A stretch of DNA of 64,000 bases, from positions 24,855,209 through 24,919,208 of the forward strand of contig NC_134510.1 of NCBI RefSeq assembly GCF_027942865.1. The letters run 5' to 3'. The position numbers were made by a program, and so were the translations under genes. The notes beneath the pieces are model-generated. The model saw only the letters and a program-made list of their open reading frames with translations. It did no database searches and was not told the DNA's origin. This document shows positions 52,201 through 63,006 of the stretch, one piece after another. Origin of the DNA: Odontesthes bonariensis (lineage: Eukaryota > Chordata > Actinopteri > Atheriniformes > Atherinopsidae). How positions within the stretch are numbered: the first letter of the stretch is position 1; each line of letters starts with the position of its first letter.

Positions 52201-55200
52201 AAACCTCAACATTTCAGTTTGGAGTTTGCATATGAGTGCCTGCTTTTGTGTGGGTTTTCACTGAATCCTTCCACAGTCCAAAGACAAGCATGCTGGGTTA
52301 ACTGGTGATTCTAAATTTGCAAAAGGTGTGAGTTTACATGGTTTTTTGTCTCTCTGTGATGAATGGACTATCTGTCCAAAAAGAACACTGCATATCTGGG
52401 ACAGGTTTCTAATATGGATGAATGGTGTAAAGGACAAATGTTCTAGTTTTATCTGAAATGTCTGTGTTTAATTTTCCATTTTGTTGCTGTTTTCTGATTC
52501 TGTTTCATTATTGGTTTAGCTGTGTTCTCTGAAAGGATACAGTCTGAAGTGTACCCAAATAATTCAAACTGAATGTAGTTAGTGGCCTAAAAAAAAAATC
52601 AGAGATGATGTCATGCACAAATTAAAACGTTCATGATGTAATGATGTCATGTTGCACTATACTTGGTCTAAGCCATTTATATGTTTTTTCTCACCTATTC
52701 TGTAATACACTATGTAAGTAAATGTACATTTATATATAAATACTGTATATTTACAGTTTATTAATGGGAGTATCAAGAGGAGACATAAGCCTTTTCACAG
52801 TAGTCAAAAAACCTGCTACCACCCTCTAATATCTGTATATGCAATGTGAAAGTGAGCCGTTAGCATTCAGTCCTCTGTCAAATGACTTTGCGGTATACGC
52901 AAGTCTTAATCGTCTCCAACTCCGCTCTGCATCAATGGGAACACCAAGACCTGGGTGTACATACAAATGTTCACAGAGGACACAGCAGTTGGGTAAAAAT
53001 GGGTAAAGCATACATTTTCTTCAAAGAAATACAACTTTTCTAACCGTAACATCTTACATTGAGGCTTTGAAATGAACAGAAAAAGCTTGCAGACAAAAAA
53101 ATATGATATTCATCTATTTTTTCCTCTTATTGAATTCATCTTTTTATCTTTATTTTTAATACCTGTCATCACAACAGCTGGAACTTATTCTTTGTCTCAT
53201 TCTGTGGGCCAGGATCCTGTCAAAAATAGTAAACTAGCCCAATTATCAGTCCCAATTATCAGAAACTAAGCCTGCAGAATCCAGTGTAATGCCATCCCTT
53301 CATGTTGTGGTAGTGACACCTCGTCCTCTTGGAGGTAGATTCTGGACCAGTAAGTTGTAGGCTTGATAGCACTTGGGGGCAGCGCTGAATAATTCCTTCG
53401 TACTAAGCTTTGTTTCATAGCTAGACAGAATAAAAATCCATCTTTCCAGCCATTCTGTAATTAGTTATCCTCCGCTGTTTGCACCCTTCATCAGTATTAT
53501 GAACACTGTTGTAAAAAGTTTCAGTTTTTTTCTTGTGGGAACTTCAACCACACTCCAGTTCCAAATTTCTTACCACACCAAGCCAGCCCTCCGATAACAA
53601 CCCCTCCCACTGATTTTCTCTTTCATCCTTCTATTCACTCATTCTCTCATAAACCATAAATTGCTCCTTTTATTTTTGCGCCTACTTTTATAAAACAAAT
53701 ATAGATACACTGTAACTTCACCACAAGGCCCCATTCTACTTCTCAAGTTTTTTAGCTCCTAAAAAGCTAGAGCATTGTTCTCTATTATCCCTGTCCTGTC
53801 CTTACTCCCTGGTTCCATTTTCACTGTGGTTTATATGACACTGTGCCAGAGGCTTTTTGGCCACTCATCACCATGACAACTGGTGGCAAACATCTATCAA
53901 GCCAAACGAAGTCCAGACTCTCTTAACCACATGCTCGCCTCTGGATGCTACTGCTGCTGGATGTGAATGGTTTGTGTTGAGTGAGTATGTTAAATGGTAA
54001 AAACGCTTTTATAGTCTATACAAGTACACTCAAAGCGCTTCACTCACACACTAACACAAGCACGTCGTAGTGAGTGCTTTTTCTATGCATACACATTCAT
54101 TCACCGATGAATGCATCGTAGGCGATGTGCGGGTGCCCAAAGACGCCTTGACATGTGGCCCGGGGAAAGCAGGAGTCGAACTACCGACCTTTCGATTGTA
54201 AGGCGACTGCTCTTCCTGCCCATGTTAAGCCGTTTTATGCACTACAGAGAAAAGACACCACTCATTGGGTTAAGGACAGAGTTTTGATTTGGCATTCTAT
54301 ATGTTTCACAGTCTCTGACTTACATCCCTGACTGAGCAACGTCCTGCATTGAGTTGTCTTCTTGACTGTCTGTTTCTATCATCCCTAAATGACTCATAAT
54401 GTTCCACATTCATTTCCCGCTACTTCACCTCCTTCACAGGTTTTCCCTCCATTATCTCGATCGTGTTCTGTTCTCATCTCTGTCACCCTCTCGTGGGGAA
54501 TGGGGGTGGACGATGAGGGGGAGTGGGAACGAAAGTCAGCAAATAGGAGTAAAAAAACTAGATGATAGCAGGGAGAATGATCGCATTGATTTATGAATGA
54601 CCGCTGAAACAGAGTTAAACACAAACACACACTCACACACCTGTGTTTGACATCTCAGTAAAGCATAACAGACACGGGAGGCCTGCTGTCCGCATCAGGG
54701 GAGCTCTGGTGAAACCATTAACATTACACGCATACTCACTCACGTACATGCTCCTGTGTGACACAAACCCACACACAGGCAATAGCCCAAACACTGATAT
54801 TATAAAAGCTGGCGTACAAATTAAAGCAGAGGCTACACGTGTAAAAAGGCTGGAAAGTGTTGGTCTGTTCATGCTTCGTTTGAAACAGGTAATGTAATGT
54901 AGATGTAAAATCTAACCACAGACTTCATTAAGCTGCTGGTATTTCTAAATAAGGGTATGTACCAGTGAGTCCAACTATGTAACCTTGGGGTTTTTGAATT
55001 CTATATTCATTCCTTGGTTTCTAAACGAGCAGGAAAAGGAACCACGTGGATAATTACACTATAATTTGCCAAAAAAATGCCAACAGTATAATCTACAGAT
55101 TAACTTCAGAGACTATTTGTGCAGGTAGAAAACGTACCCTTAACATACAGCCCAATCTCTCAGGCTGTTGATTTTATTCTGCTTCATGGCTGCATGCTAT

Positions 55201-58200
55201 AATACAGCAGCTCACCCACTGCTTATCAGCCTCACTATCACACAGTTTGGGTAGACAACAATGGTCTTTTTCTTCACTTTCCGCTCAGCAGGAATGGCTC
55301 AATGAGGTGTTCGAGAATAGTCTACCGCAACGACCATGAGCACTGGAGGGCACCTGATCTTCATGCTCTATAGCAAGAGCACACATGGCACAAGACCCTT
55401 ATTACAGGATCCTTAGACTTCAAGTCTAAGAGATGGAAATGACTGATATGATCAGCGAGGTCATTTTTCACAGCTGCCAGGGTCCGTCAGCTGTAAGAGG
55501 AGATGAACTAGTAACCTTTTGGAAAAGGATACGTTTAACCTACTTTCCAAAAAAGTCTGTATGGTGTGTTAATTTGAAATGAAAATAGAATACAAAGCTT
55601 TTCAAATCAATTGAAGGCTACATTCAATAGAAAATAGTCAAATATGCAGAAGGTCAAATGTTAGAAATTAGAGAATGTATTTCTTTATACTCAAATATAT
55701 ACTATTTAGATCTGTTTGCTGCAAAATGAATATAAAAGCTGGGACACAGCATGCTTACCATTGGACTGCATCACTTCTTCAAACTGCCAGCATTTGGAAG
55801 TGAGATCAACTTTTGTAGGTTTAAAAGCAAAATGTTTTCCCATTCTTGCATGATAAAGCATTTTCCCCTTTACAGTTTGAAGTCTATTATCTTTTAATCT
55901 TTGTATCGTAAGATACCAGATGTTTAGAATCCGGTCTCTTTTATTACAGTGCTGTTGTAATAGATGCAGCATGTGGTCTGATGTTGTCTTTCTATCTTAA
56001 GCAAGGTCTTCAGTAAAGGACATGTTGCTTTAAGACCTTATATACAGTATATCTCACTGGCTTTTGAACTATACCATGGTCTCTGGATTTGTCTTGTTTT
56101 TCTTCAGATTTTTTTCATTTTTATTTGGGACTTTTGGATTGTCATTGTCTGTATCTGTTAACTCGGCTTCCTGTTTTATTCTGAAATGTTTTTCAGATAT
56201 TGTTGCTTCCTGCCCTTGCTTCACACCAGGCTTTAGTAACTCATTGCTACTCGCCTGTTTTGTGTTGGTTAATATCTTTCCTCTGTATATACGAAAGCTT
56301 TCCTTTGTTCATTGTCAGATCCTCGTCTTCTCTACTGGTTTCTTTTTGTCCTGTTTATCCCAGCTTGGTTTCTTGTTATTCGAACCCATCGTCTGGATTC
56401 TTGTTTGGATTGTTTTTTGGATTTCCTGCCTCTGGATCACTTTTGTTTTGTAAGACTCTTTACAATCTCGTTGGTTCTGAATTCTTTCTACTAAGTCTAC
56501 AATCTTCTGTCTGTGTTTTGGTCCTCTCTTAACCACAACCCCATGACAGAAGGATCTGACCAGCATGAACCATGCAGCAAACAGGCATCCTGCTCACCAG
56601 CTTCCAGCTGGAGCAAGCCATGGAGCTAACTCATAAGAAATCTACTCTAAAATAGAGACGAGGCTATTTGTTTCAGTCTATATGCTGCACAGCACTGATG
56701 CTTCCTCAGTGACTTGCCTTGCTGAACTTAACCCATTGGAAGAGGAGTTATCTCACTGGAGAGCTTAAATGGCCTTTAAAATGCTCTCAGCAGTCTGGCT
56801 CTTCACTCCTCACACTGCCTGATCAATAATGGTGCAACGGATGGGGTCCGCTGTTACGCTCTTCCAGTGCAGTAGCCTCCATCAAAGTGCTTCTGAAAGC
56901 CTGTGCCTATAGGTCCCTGCCAGAGACACTTGTACCAGCACCACAGAACTTCCTTGCCTTGTAGGCACATGTCCCCACTTCTTCGGAGTTCAGGTGCAGC
57001 TCTAGTCTCAGAGGTGAGACACCCCTTACCAAGTCTGCGGGTACACCTGTGGGTATTACACCACAACCCACACAGGAGTGTGCAGAAATCCTGCCCATGC
57101 CGGTCCCAGTGTCTGCAGATGACCTGTTTGTTACGGAGTCTGCAGACGTCGTCTCGCCAGCCCAAGTCCACATGTCTGCACACATCCAGCCTGCCAGTCC
57201 TGGAGGCAGCAGGCGTTCCTCCAGTCCTTCTGGTCATGGAGTCTGCAGATGACTTGCCTTTTCCTGTGACTGAAGATTTTCCTTCAGATCAGTTTTCTGC
57301 AGATGTCACGTCTAATCCTATCATGTAGTCTGCAAAGCTTCTTGCTAGTCCTGGACTTGGAGTCTGCAGGTGTCTTGGCAGTCTTGAGACTCTAGGAAGG
57401 GTGTAGGCGTCATCTGTGTCCCGTGCTCTCTGGAAGAACCCCAGCTATGCCTGTCCCAAATGCACCTGGCTATAACCCAGAGAGATTCTGGTCTCACCGT
57501 GCAGCTCATCCTCTTGAGCGGTCTCAATGGTCTGCTTCCACCACCTGGGCGTCCTCCTTGGATCCCTCATATGTCAACCTGGACGACCCCCATGGCAGCC
57601 TTGCAAGTTTGTCCTGCCTCCATGTTCCCGTCCTCATCATGGTTAAGTGATACTTTGCCTTTGTAGATGCAGCAATGAACTGTGTTCGCTGAAGGTAGTT
57701 TTCAGAAGTTTTACTGAGCTCAAAATCGTGTCTGGTTTCAATGTAGTGCTTCCTGAGGATCATGGCAATTCAATACATATTTACAGATTTGTCCCTTGTG
57801 AACAGATTTTTTTTAGATTTATATAATGAACTGATGTAACCCCAAACTTCTTAACAGCTTTACCATGAGTAAAGTTTTTCCTAAATGGCTTAACTATTTA
57901 CTCAGGCGTTCTTTTAAAATGTTGAACTACTCACCATCTTTACTATTTAAATACTTTTTTTGTTTTTGTTTTTTCAGCATGACACAGCTTGGAGTTTCGA
58001 CATTTGATATTTTGTCCAATCAAAAAATATGTTTAACTGATCTACAAAACATTTTGTTTTTATTTACATTTCGCATAGTGTGCCAACCTTTTGGGAAATG
58101 GTGTTCTATCTCTTATGCTTCCAAACATCCTCTGGTCTCCAACAAAAGTGAAATATGTGCTCAGCGCAAACCTCACTGACAGATTTACTGAAGGATCAAC

Positions 58201-58734
58201 AATTGAGCCGGAAACAATGACTTTGCCGGGCTCTACTTTCTGTACGTTTGATCTATCTGACAAGTGGAGCGTGGCCAGGCTTTTTGCTTTACATGCCTGA
58301 TTTCTCCTCTGCACACACATCTGAGGAATGTCTCGTCAGGGGTTTACTGTCACAGAATAAGGCTCTGTGAAACTCAGGGGGTCACGTGTGACACCATTAC
58401 TGACACATGTTGTCTGTTAAAGCTGAGCAGGTTAATGACCCACTGACAAAGTGCTGAGGGAGGAGGAGGAATTGGGCAGTGAACAGGCATCAATTAGCTT
58501 GAACAAGAAGTTAACTTTACAAGGAGAAATGTTTTATATGGGGTTCAGAATTTAAGCTGCTTTGTCGCCCTGAAACAATCATTCAGTGGTTCATTCTTTA
58601 TCATTTCCCATGTAAAAATGAAAGGATTGCTAGGTTTTGGAAATGAAAACAGGTTAAACTTCACCAATCTGAAACGTCTTACCTTTAAGAAGGAGTACAA
58701 ACTCCAGGCACAACAAGTATCTGTGCAGCTCCAT
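29190..58734 (-). CDS. itga10: Integrin alpha-10, collagen-binding, with inserted I domain
   Basis: Integrin alpha-10 pairs with beta-1 as a collagen receptor of cartilage cells. Thirty exons join on the minus strand: 58683-58734, 45965-46076, 45738-45847, 45539-45627, 42822-42936, 42589-42716, 41908-42056, 37555-37705, 35145-35310, 34591-34664, 34361-34505, 33595-33743, 33306-33449, 32990-33196, 32773-32903, 32415-32581, 31898-32040, 31686-31796, 31499-31584, 31248-31389, 31060-31152, 30878-30954, 30684-30773, 30484-30568, 30088-30201, 29907-30014, 29718-29825, 29537-29632, 29331-29444 and 29190-29243. They give 1169 aa; human is about 1167 with 30 exons. A signal peptide is followed by the beta-propeller with the I domain inserted, and calcium loops [18 protein letters not shown] and DLDGDDLID. 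Leg domains, one transmembrane helix (about 1128-1150) and a short tail starting LGFFTRK follow. Length, HEWSL, QNLGCY and neighbours favour ITGA10 over ITGA11. The exon 14 donor (CAG|gttttt) is weak. Confidence 0.93.
38271..38328. repeat. (AC)n microsatellite with AT interruptions
   Basis: Fifty-eight bases of AC dinucleotides, broken at two places by 'at' to form acacacatacacac. Confidence 0.95.
41380..41535 (+). repeat. Degenerate fragment of the same SINE-like family as 52158 and 62677
   Basis: 'tgggtttccttccactggccaaatacatgcttgttaggttaattgataattgtatgag...gtgagcgtgaatggttgt' follows the middle of the fish repeat 'gggttttctccgggtactcc...catgcatgttaggttaattggtgactctaaattg...gtgagtgtgaatggttgtctgtc'. 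Both ends are missing. Confidence 0.6.
43155..43206. repeat. (AC)26 microsatellite, itga10 intron 4
   Basis: An uninterrupted run of about 26 AC units; a second interrupted CA-rich run lies at about 42950-42990. Confidence 0.97.
46530..46760 (+). mobile_element. Mariner/Tc1-type transposase relic
   Basis: 'tctttcagcaagacaatgctgaactacactctgca' encodes [11 protein letters not shown], the catalytic-region motif of a common fish Tc1/mariner family. 'tctgcctgcagtctagatctgccacccgctaaaaac' is its degenerate LPACSPDLSPI-type segment. A further piece of the same family's 3' end ('tgtcccaactattttgaaacatgttgca') lies at about 47379-47405. Frame breaks show it is inactive. Confidence 0.65.
48330..48636 (+). 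repeat. Left terminal inverted repeat (307 bp)
   Basis: It reads from AGGAATGGTTTGGCGTAAAA to CTTTCACTGGCTTGT and is the reverse complement of 48903-49209, with no indels seen. Confidence 0.9.
48706..48900 (+). CDS. 64-codon ORF inside the inverted-repeat element, N-terminus of a P2X7-like repeat protein
   Basis: The ORF begins [20 protein letters not shown] and is very acidic. It continues with [17 protein letters not shown] and ends GGTWWYDNR at a TGA just before the right arm. In fish there are many repeat-linked proteins with an acidic leader of this type, followed by a cysteine-rich domain related to the P2X7 receptor C-terminus that begins near GxTxWC. Here the ORF stops where that domain would start, and the expected cysteine is a tyrosine. 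It looks like the first exon or a truncated end of the parental ORF. I see no sign that this copy is expressed. The resemblance is from memory, so family assignment is tentative. Confidence 0.45.
   Translation: MAEDDHNFFEDEPFAFGGQPYLFEPEYTDEELREREEQQRCAEQASVGASARSRTGGTWWYDNR
48903..49209 (-). repeat. Right terminal inverted repeat (307 bp)
   Basis: Inverted copy of 48330-48636. The long open frames seen across both arms (about 48452-48934 on the plus strand and 48674-49087 on the minus strand) are mirror images created by this duplication. Confidence 0.9.
52158..52426 (+). mobile_element. Degenerate SINE-like repeat, sense orientation
   Basis: It opens 'gggcggcatggtgttaccgtgctgg', has a B-box-like GGTTCAAACCT at 52196-52206, and then 'tggagtttgcatatgag...gtgtgggttttcactg...cacagtccaaagacaagcatgctgggttaactggtgattctaaattt'. 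It ends 'aatatggatgaatgg'. This is the same family as the minus-strand copy at 62677-63006, but more decayed. Confidence 0.75.
53985..54225 (-). mobile_element. tRNA-derived SINE, minus orientation
   Basis: On the minus strand a B box (AGTTCGACTCC, plus-strand 54172-54182) follows a tRNA-like head 'ggaagagcagtcgccttacaatcg'. A body containing 'gcgctttgagtgtacttgtatagactataaaagcg' follows. This matches the fish repeat that ends 'cactcaaagcgctttac...aaaaagc'. It lies in itga10 intron 1 and is sense to itga10. Confidence 0.65.
55540..55870 (-). mobile_element. Mariner/Tc1-type element relic, 5' part
   Basis: On the minus strand the copy contains 'cttttaaacctacaaaagttgatctcacttcc' and 'agtgatgcagtccaatggtaagcatgctg', matching the leader of the same Tc1/mariner family whose catalytic part is at 46530. 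The plus-strand text 'aaaaagtctgtatggtgtgttaatttgaaatgaaaatagaatacaaa' matches its AT-rich end region. No ORF survives. Confidence 0.5.
56060..57660 (+). mobile_element. Possible LTR-retrotransposon relic (LTR-like T-rich block and leader)
   Basis: The T-rich block 56060-56545 ends 'gtcctctcttaaccacaaccccatgacagaaggatctgaccagcatg'. Fish Ty3-type elements often pass from an LTR through 'gacagaaggatctgaccag' to a gag start in this way. The following 1.1 kb is C-rich with a recurring 'gtctgcaga' word and open frames in several phases, but none shows a recognisable gag or pol motif. It could equally be other low-complexity DNA. Confidence 0.35.
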
Positions 58735-61700
58735 TTTTAAAACCGGATGAAAGCAGCCCCTCTGGTCAGTCTTTGCACTCTGTTTATAAAGAGGTGTCCC
58801 CTGAGCTGGTAGATGCAGTGCATATGTGTCCACCGCACTTTCAGCTCTCTCTTTCCTCAAGAGATGCGTAAAATCCGGTCAAACGGCGGCATTTCGGTTG
58901 TACATGTGTGACTCACTTCAGGATTGGTTCGTTTACAAAAAAAGTTTCCAGATCTTATAACTTCTTATAACAAGATTGTCAAAAAAAAAAGTTTGAATTA
59001 AAATATTAAAGATGATAGTTGTTATTTATGGTTTCGGCTATTACAGCCTCTTGAACTCATTATATTTCAGTCTTCAGATTTGCATTTGAACTGTCTTTAT
59101 GGTTAAGAAGAAAAAAAAACCGTTTTTGACACTTCAGTAATCCATGGTTTGGCCGTGGAAATCCCTGCACCTGTCCCATCCAACAAGTTCCGCACTTCAG
59201 AACCAATGAACCATTACAAATGTGTAACACCTTCTTAAACGATTGATCAGCAGCGGGCTTTATCCCTCGGGACTCTGGAGCGCGTCTTTGAAGATCAGGC
59301 TCTCTTCTAACAGATACTCCGCTCCTCAAGCCCAAAGTTCAAGCTCAATTGTTGTGTGCGGTTTCGATGGCAATTCATTCATGATCCTCTCAGCGTAGTT
59401 TCTTAAATTTTCTATAAAAATCTCGATTCTCCAGCGTCTCTGTCGGTGTAGATATGTGCCACTGGAAACGGATTTCTCTCTTTGAAATGAAAGAGCGCAT
59501 TTATCCTCTCAGCTCCCCTCCCTCCATCCGTCCACCTCCATCCACCAGAATCTCAGAGTAACTGGTTCTTACTGACAAACCGCAACTCCCTCTCTCGCTC
59601 CTTCTCACACTCCTTTTTTCAAGCAGTTTCTCTTAAAATCTTTAAACTGGCTCAGTTCACCTCTGATTTCTTTGTTGACAATAAATCTTTGCGGATTAAA
59701 TTCTCATAGCCCGTTTGTTGTAGCACCTTTCTAAGTCAGTCTCGTTTGCCCTTTGGAAACTTTTAATAATTTGTCATAATTAAGAGTTGTCCTACAGTTG
59801 TGAATGTTAATAAAAAGTCAATAAATGTAGTTCAATCCAGTTCAGTACAATCCATTAGTTTGATTTCACCATGTTCTATAACGTGTGTCATACTGGCAGG
59901 AGTGTCATAGTGGCAAACCGTTTATATCCTCGGCTTAGCTGCTCTGTAAAACACCAGTCGTTGCTTTAACCAAATACAGACTGACAGAGAGGGGGATTGT
60001 GCAGTCCTGAGTGCTAGACCCCTACTGCCATGTCAAACAGAGTTGTAGCCCTGTTCGACCTAAATGCAACATTATATAGCAACAGTCTGTAAGTGTGCAA
60101 TCATCTGTAATAGTTCCACCTGTGCTTTTTGTGCTGTGACATGGTCAACTGATTGTTGCCAAAAGGCCCACAAATCAAATTAATGTAAGAATGAAAAAAA
60201 AAAATCTAATCTGGAAATTATATTGAGATTCTTCTTAGAAAAAGTCATTCAGATGTACGAAATAACTATTCTTCACGGAGCAAACGTGTAAAAAAAGCAT
60301 CAGTGTTTGGGATTCACACTTATACACAAGAAAGCGAGGAACAATCAATTAAAAGTTACATGTAATTAAATGTGTGAGGTTTCTTCTCATTCCGGGATGA
60401 TGATATAGAAGTGCTGTGTTTCTCGTCTGATGGGTGTTTCTTCCCCAGTATTACAATGGCTCCATCTACAGGGTGCGAGGAGTCACTGACTGGTTTAAGA
60501 ATTAAAAAGAAAAAAAACGGTTAGCCACACCTTCAGATTTTGGCCTGAAACAACAGCCACTCCTCAAAAGGCCAAATTCTTAATATACTATCTAATTATA
60601 GTCGTGTGCTTCTTAAGGGTTTCGCACAGTAATTGGACACAAATTTCCCTCAGTACACTGAGATAATGGACATGAAATGAGCCAGTTTAGATGTAGATGT
60701 TACACTTTAAGAGCTTTACCAAAATATTCCATCATCTGTTGAGTAAATAAATACATATTTTATGTACAAGCAACAATTGAATTAAGGAGATAACAGACTT
60801 TTGAGTTCTTGCTTTTGGGTTTATTCCCAGGAAGAAAAAAAATATATTACAGTTGATTCAAGCCCTGGGAAAAATAAACGTCTCAACTGACAGTCAGATC
60901 ACGTCTAACATGCTTATGCTTGTTGATGAAATTTATCCTGTGGACAAACTAAAGCAATATTATCCAAACGTGCATGATCTTCCATTGAAATCCTAGTCCA
61001 AAATCCAATCAAACAGTCTTTTTAGATTAGACAATCCATTTCTCATCACATCAAAAAAGAGGGTTCAGAATTACCTAAAGGGGGCTCCAACGTGTCCCTC
61101 TGTGTCTTTCATTGAAGACAATCAGTATAACTGAAGTCTCTGGGATAAGTATTATCAACAGGTGACATGGTTGCAGTTAGCATTTGCAACCTAAATTTGG
61201 AATTACAAATAATTTTGAGTTGTCTTGTGTTGTTCTCTCTCCCTAAGTCACAATCACTATTTAATTAAAATGTTAAAAAGCTTAATTCTAAATAACACGA
61301 CCACAGTTGCAACCATGGTTGCAATAATAAATATCAATAGTGTTTTGTGTCACAGCAGTTAGCAGCACTTTTAAGCACCCCTTTTTATGGATAATACTGT
61401 GGCTAACAAGAAAGATATTCAGTTACACAAGAACATATTGCTTGTGGAAAACACTTGAACTTTGCCAATCTAACCATGTTTTCCATTTGGATCCTTAGTA
61501 TCGTTGCTAACGTCAGCTAAAAATCGCACTTATGTATAGAGGCAGCCTGTCCTGTAATGTGTGAATTTCATATTAGTAATAAACTAACATCCAGTCAACT
61601 TAAACTGTTACAGTTAAATAGTTGTAGGCATAAATCCAACCAATTCATCAGTTCCTGGCATTGTAAGGTTTGGAACCAGACTGAGACACTGGTTTGTTAT

Positions 61701-61763
61701 TCCAACATTGGGGGGGAAAATGTAATCTACTGTACATATCAGAGTTAAGACTGATATACTATA
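58735..61763. other. Upstream region of itga10
   Basis: The first bases upstream of the ATG (58735-59000) are presumably 5' UTR and promoter. A C/T-rich block (59480-59640) near a GC-richer patch (59240-59480) could be promoter DNA. I see no TATA box that I would defend and no coding exon. Confidence 0.4.
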
Positions 61764-61970
61764 TCAATCAATCAATCAATCAATTTTATTTATAAAGCAC
61801 ATTTTAAATAAACGCAAAGGTTACCAAAGTGCTGTACATGAAAATAAACACAATAAAAACATCATAAAACAAAACTGTGCACATAAAATAAACAACCTAG
61901 ACGTTGGTAAAAGCCAAAGAAAAGAGGTGTGTTTTAAGATGCAAGAGTTTCGTGGAAGTTTTGCTCCAGA
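61764..61970 (-). mobile_element. 3' end of an L2-like LINE, minus orientation
   Basis: On the minus strand the DNA encodes LKTHLFSLAFTNV and stop (plus-strand 61897-61938), then 'cagcactttggtaacctttgcg' and 'gtgctttataaataaaattgattgattgattgatt'. This is the same architecture as the copy in gba1 intron 6. The (ATCA)n run at 61764-61783 is its 3' tail. Confidence 0.7.
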
Positions 61971-62676
61971 TATATTCAAACACTTTGTTATCTTAGCTAT
62001 AGCTATCAAAACATGCTCAAGTTACAATAATGACTATTGGCTAAATTTGCAGACGTGTACATTTGATATGAGTTTGTTGGAGGGATTTTAAGATTTAAGC
62101 CTGGAGGAGTTTTAAGATTACAGTGCTTTAATAATTAGAACCCTCTTTCAGGGGTTCAAATATAATTTAACAGCTTAATTTGAACTTCTGTAGTTGGTTT
62201 TATGTGTTGCATTTATATTTGGAAACCCTTGTTGTGAACATGCAGTCAAAAAGATTTCTCATTGAGGTTCAGCAGGGCATCATTAAGGTGTGAAAACAAA
62301 ACAAAACAGTTTGGTACGCCCTGAGAAAAAACTAATATTAACAGAGAGCTCTCTGACATGAAAAGGCCTGGGAGTCCACGCAACACAACAGTTAGTGAAG
62401 AAAAAAATCCCTTCACTTGGGATCCCTCTCCTAGATTTACAGTAGATATATCATTATCCAATATAACCAAAAAGAGATGTTTTTACAAGAGCAAATACAG
62501 AAGGTTCACTACAAGGTGAAAGCCATTCATCAACCTCAAGAATACAAATGCCAGATTAGACTTGTTATGACTTGCTTGAATTATAAAAAAAATAGCAGAA
62601 TTTAATTGAATCTACTGTAGATTTTTTTAAACATGCCTAAGTAATAAGATATCACAAATGTGTGAACAACTAAATT

Positions 62677-63006
62677 CCATCCATCCATGCATTTTCTATA
62701 CCCGCTTAATCCGTTTGTCGGGTCGCGGGGGGGCTGTAGCCTATCCAAGCTGTCATTGGGCGAGAGGCGGGGTACACCCTGGACAGGCCGCCAGTCCATC
62801 ACAGGGCCACACAGAGACAAATGAGATAAACAACCATACACACGCTCACACTCACTCCTGAGGACAATTTCTTTAGAGACACCAATTAACCTAACATGCA
62901 TGTTTTGGGACGGTGGGAAGAAGCCGGAGTACCCGGAGAGAACCCACGCATACACGGGGATAACATGCAAACTCCAAAGGCCCCAGCCTGGAGTTGAACC
63001 TGGAAC
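62677..63006 (-). mobile_element. SINE-like repeat, minus orientation, best-preserved copy
   Basis: Reading the minus strand, a B-box-like GGTTCAACTCC (plus-strand 62990-63000) is followed by 'ggagtttgcatgttatccccgtgt', 'gggttctctccgggtactccgg', 'aacatgcatgttaggttaattggtg', 'ggtgtaccccgcctctcgcccaatgac' and 'cccccccgcgacccgac'. It ends in (ATGG)n. This is one of the commonest interspersed repeats of teleosts. Confidence 0.8.

Larger units (their letters stand above)
46077..58682 (-). other. itga10 intron 1 (12.6 kb), repeat-rich
   Basis: The intron separates the signal-peptide exon from the rest of the gene. I recognise a mariner-type relic at 46530, a TTAA-flanked long inverted-repeat element at 48330-49209, SINE-like copies at 52158 and 53985, another mariner-type relic at 55540, and a possible LTR-element relic at 56060-57660. 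No nested gene on either strand is convincing. Confidence 0.6.

Noticed and set aside
54160-54225. A tRNA gene on the minus strand
   Set aside because: The B box is good, but the rest does not fold as a tRNA and is fused to a SINE body.
56064-56453. 129-codon hydrophobic plus-strand ORF
   Set aside because: It is a by-product of T-rich DNA (Phe/Leu/Ser codons) in a probable LTR-like block; no homology is recognisable.
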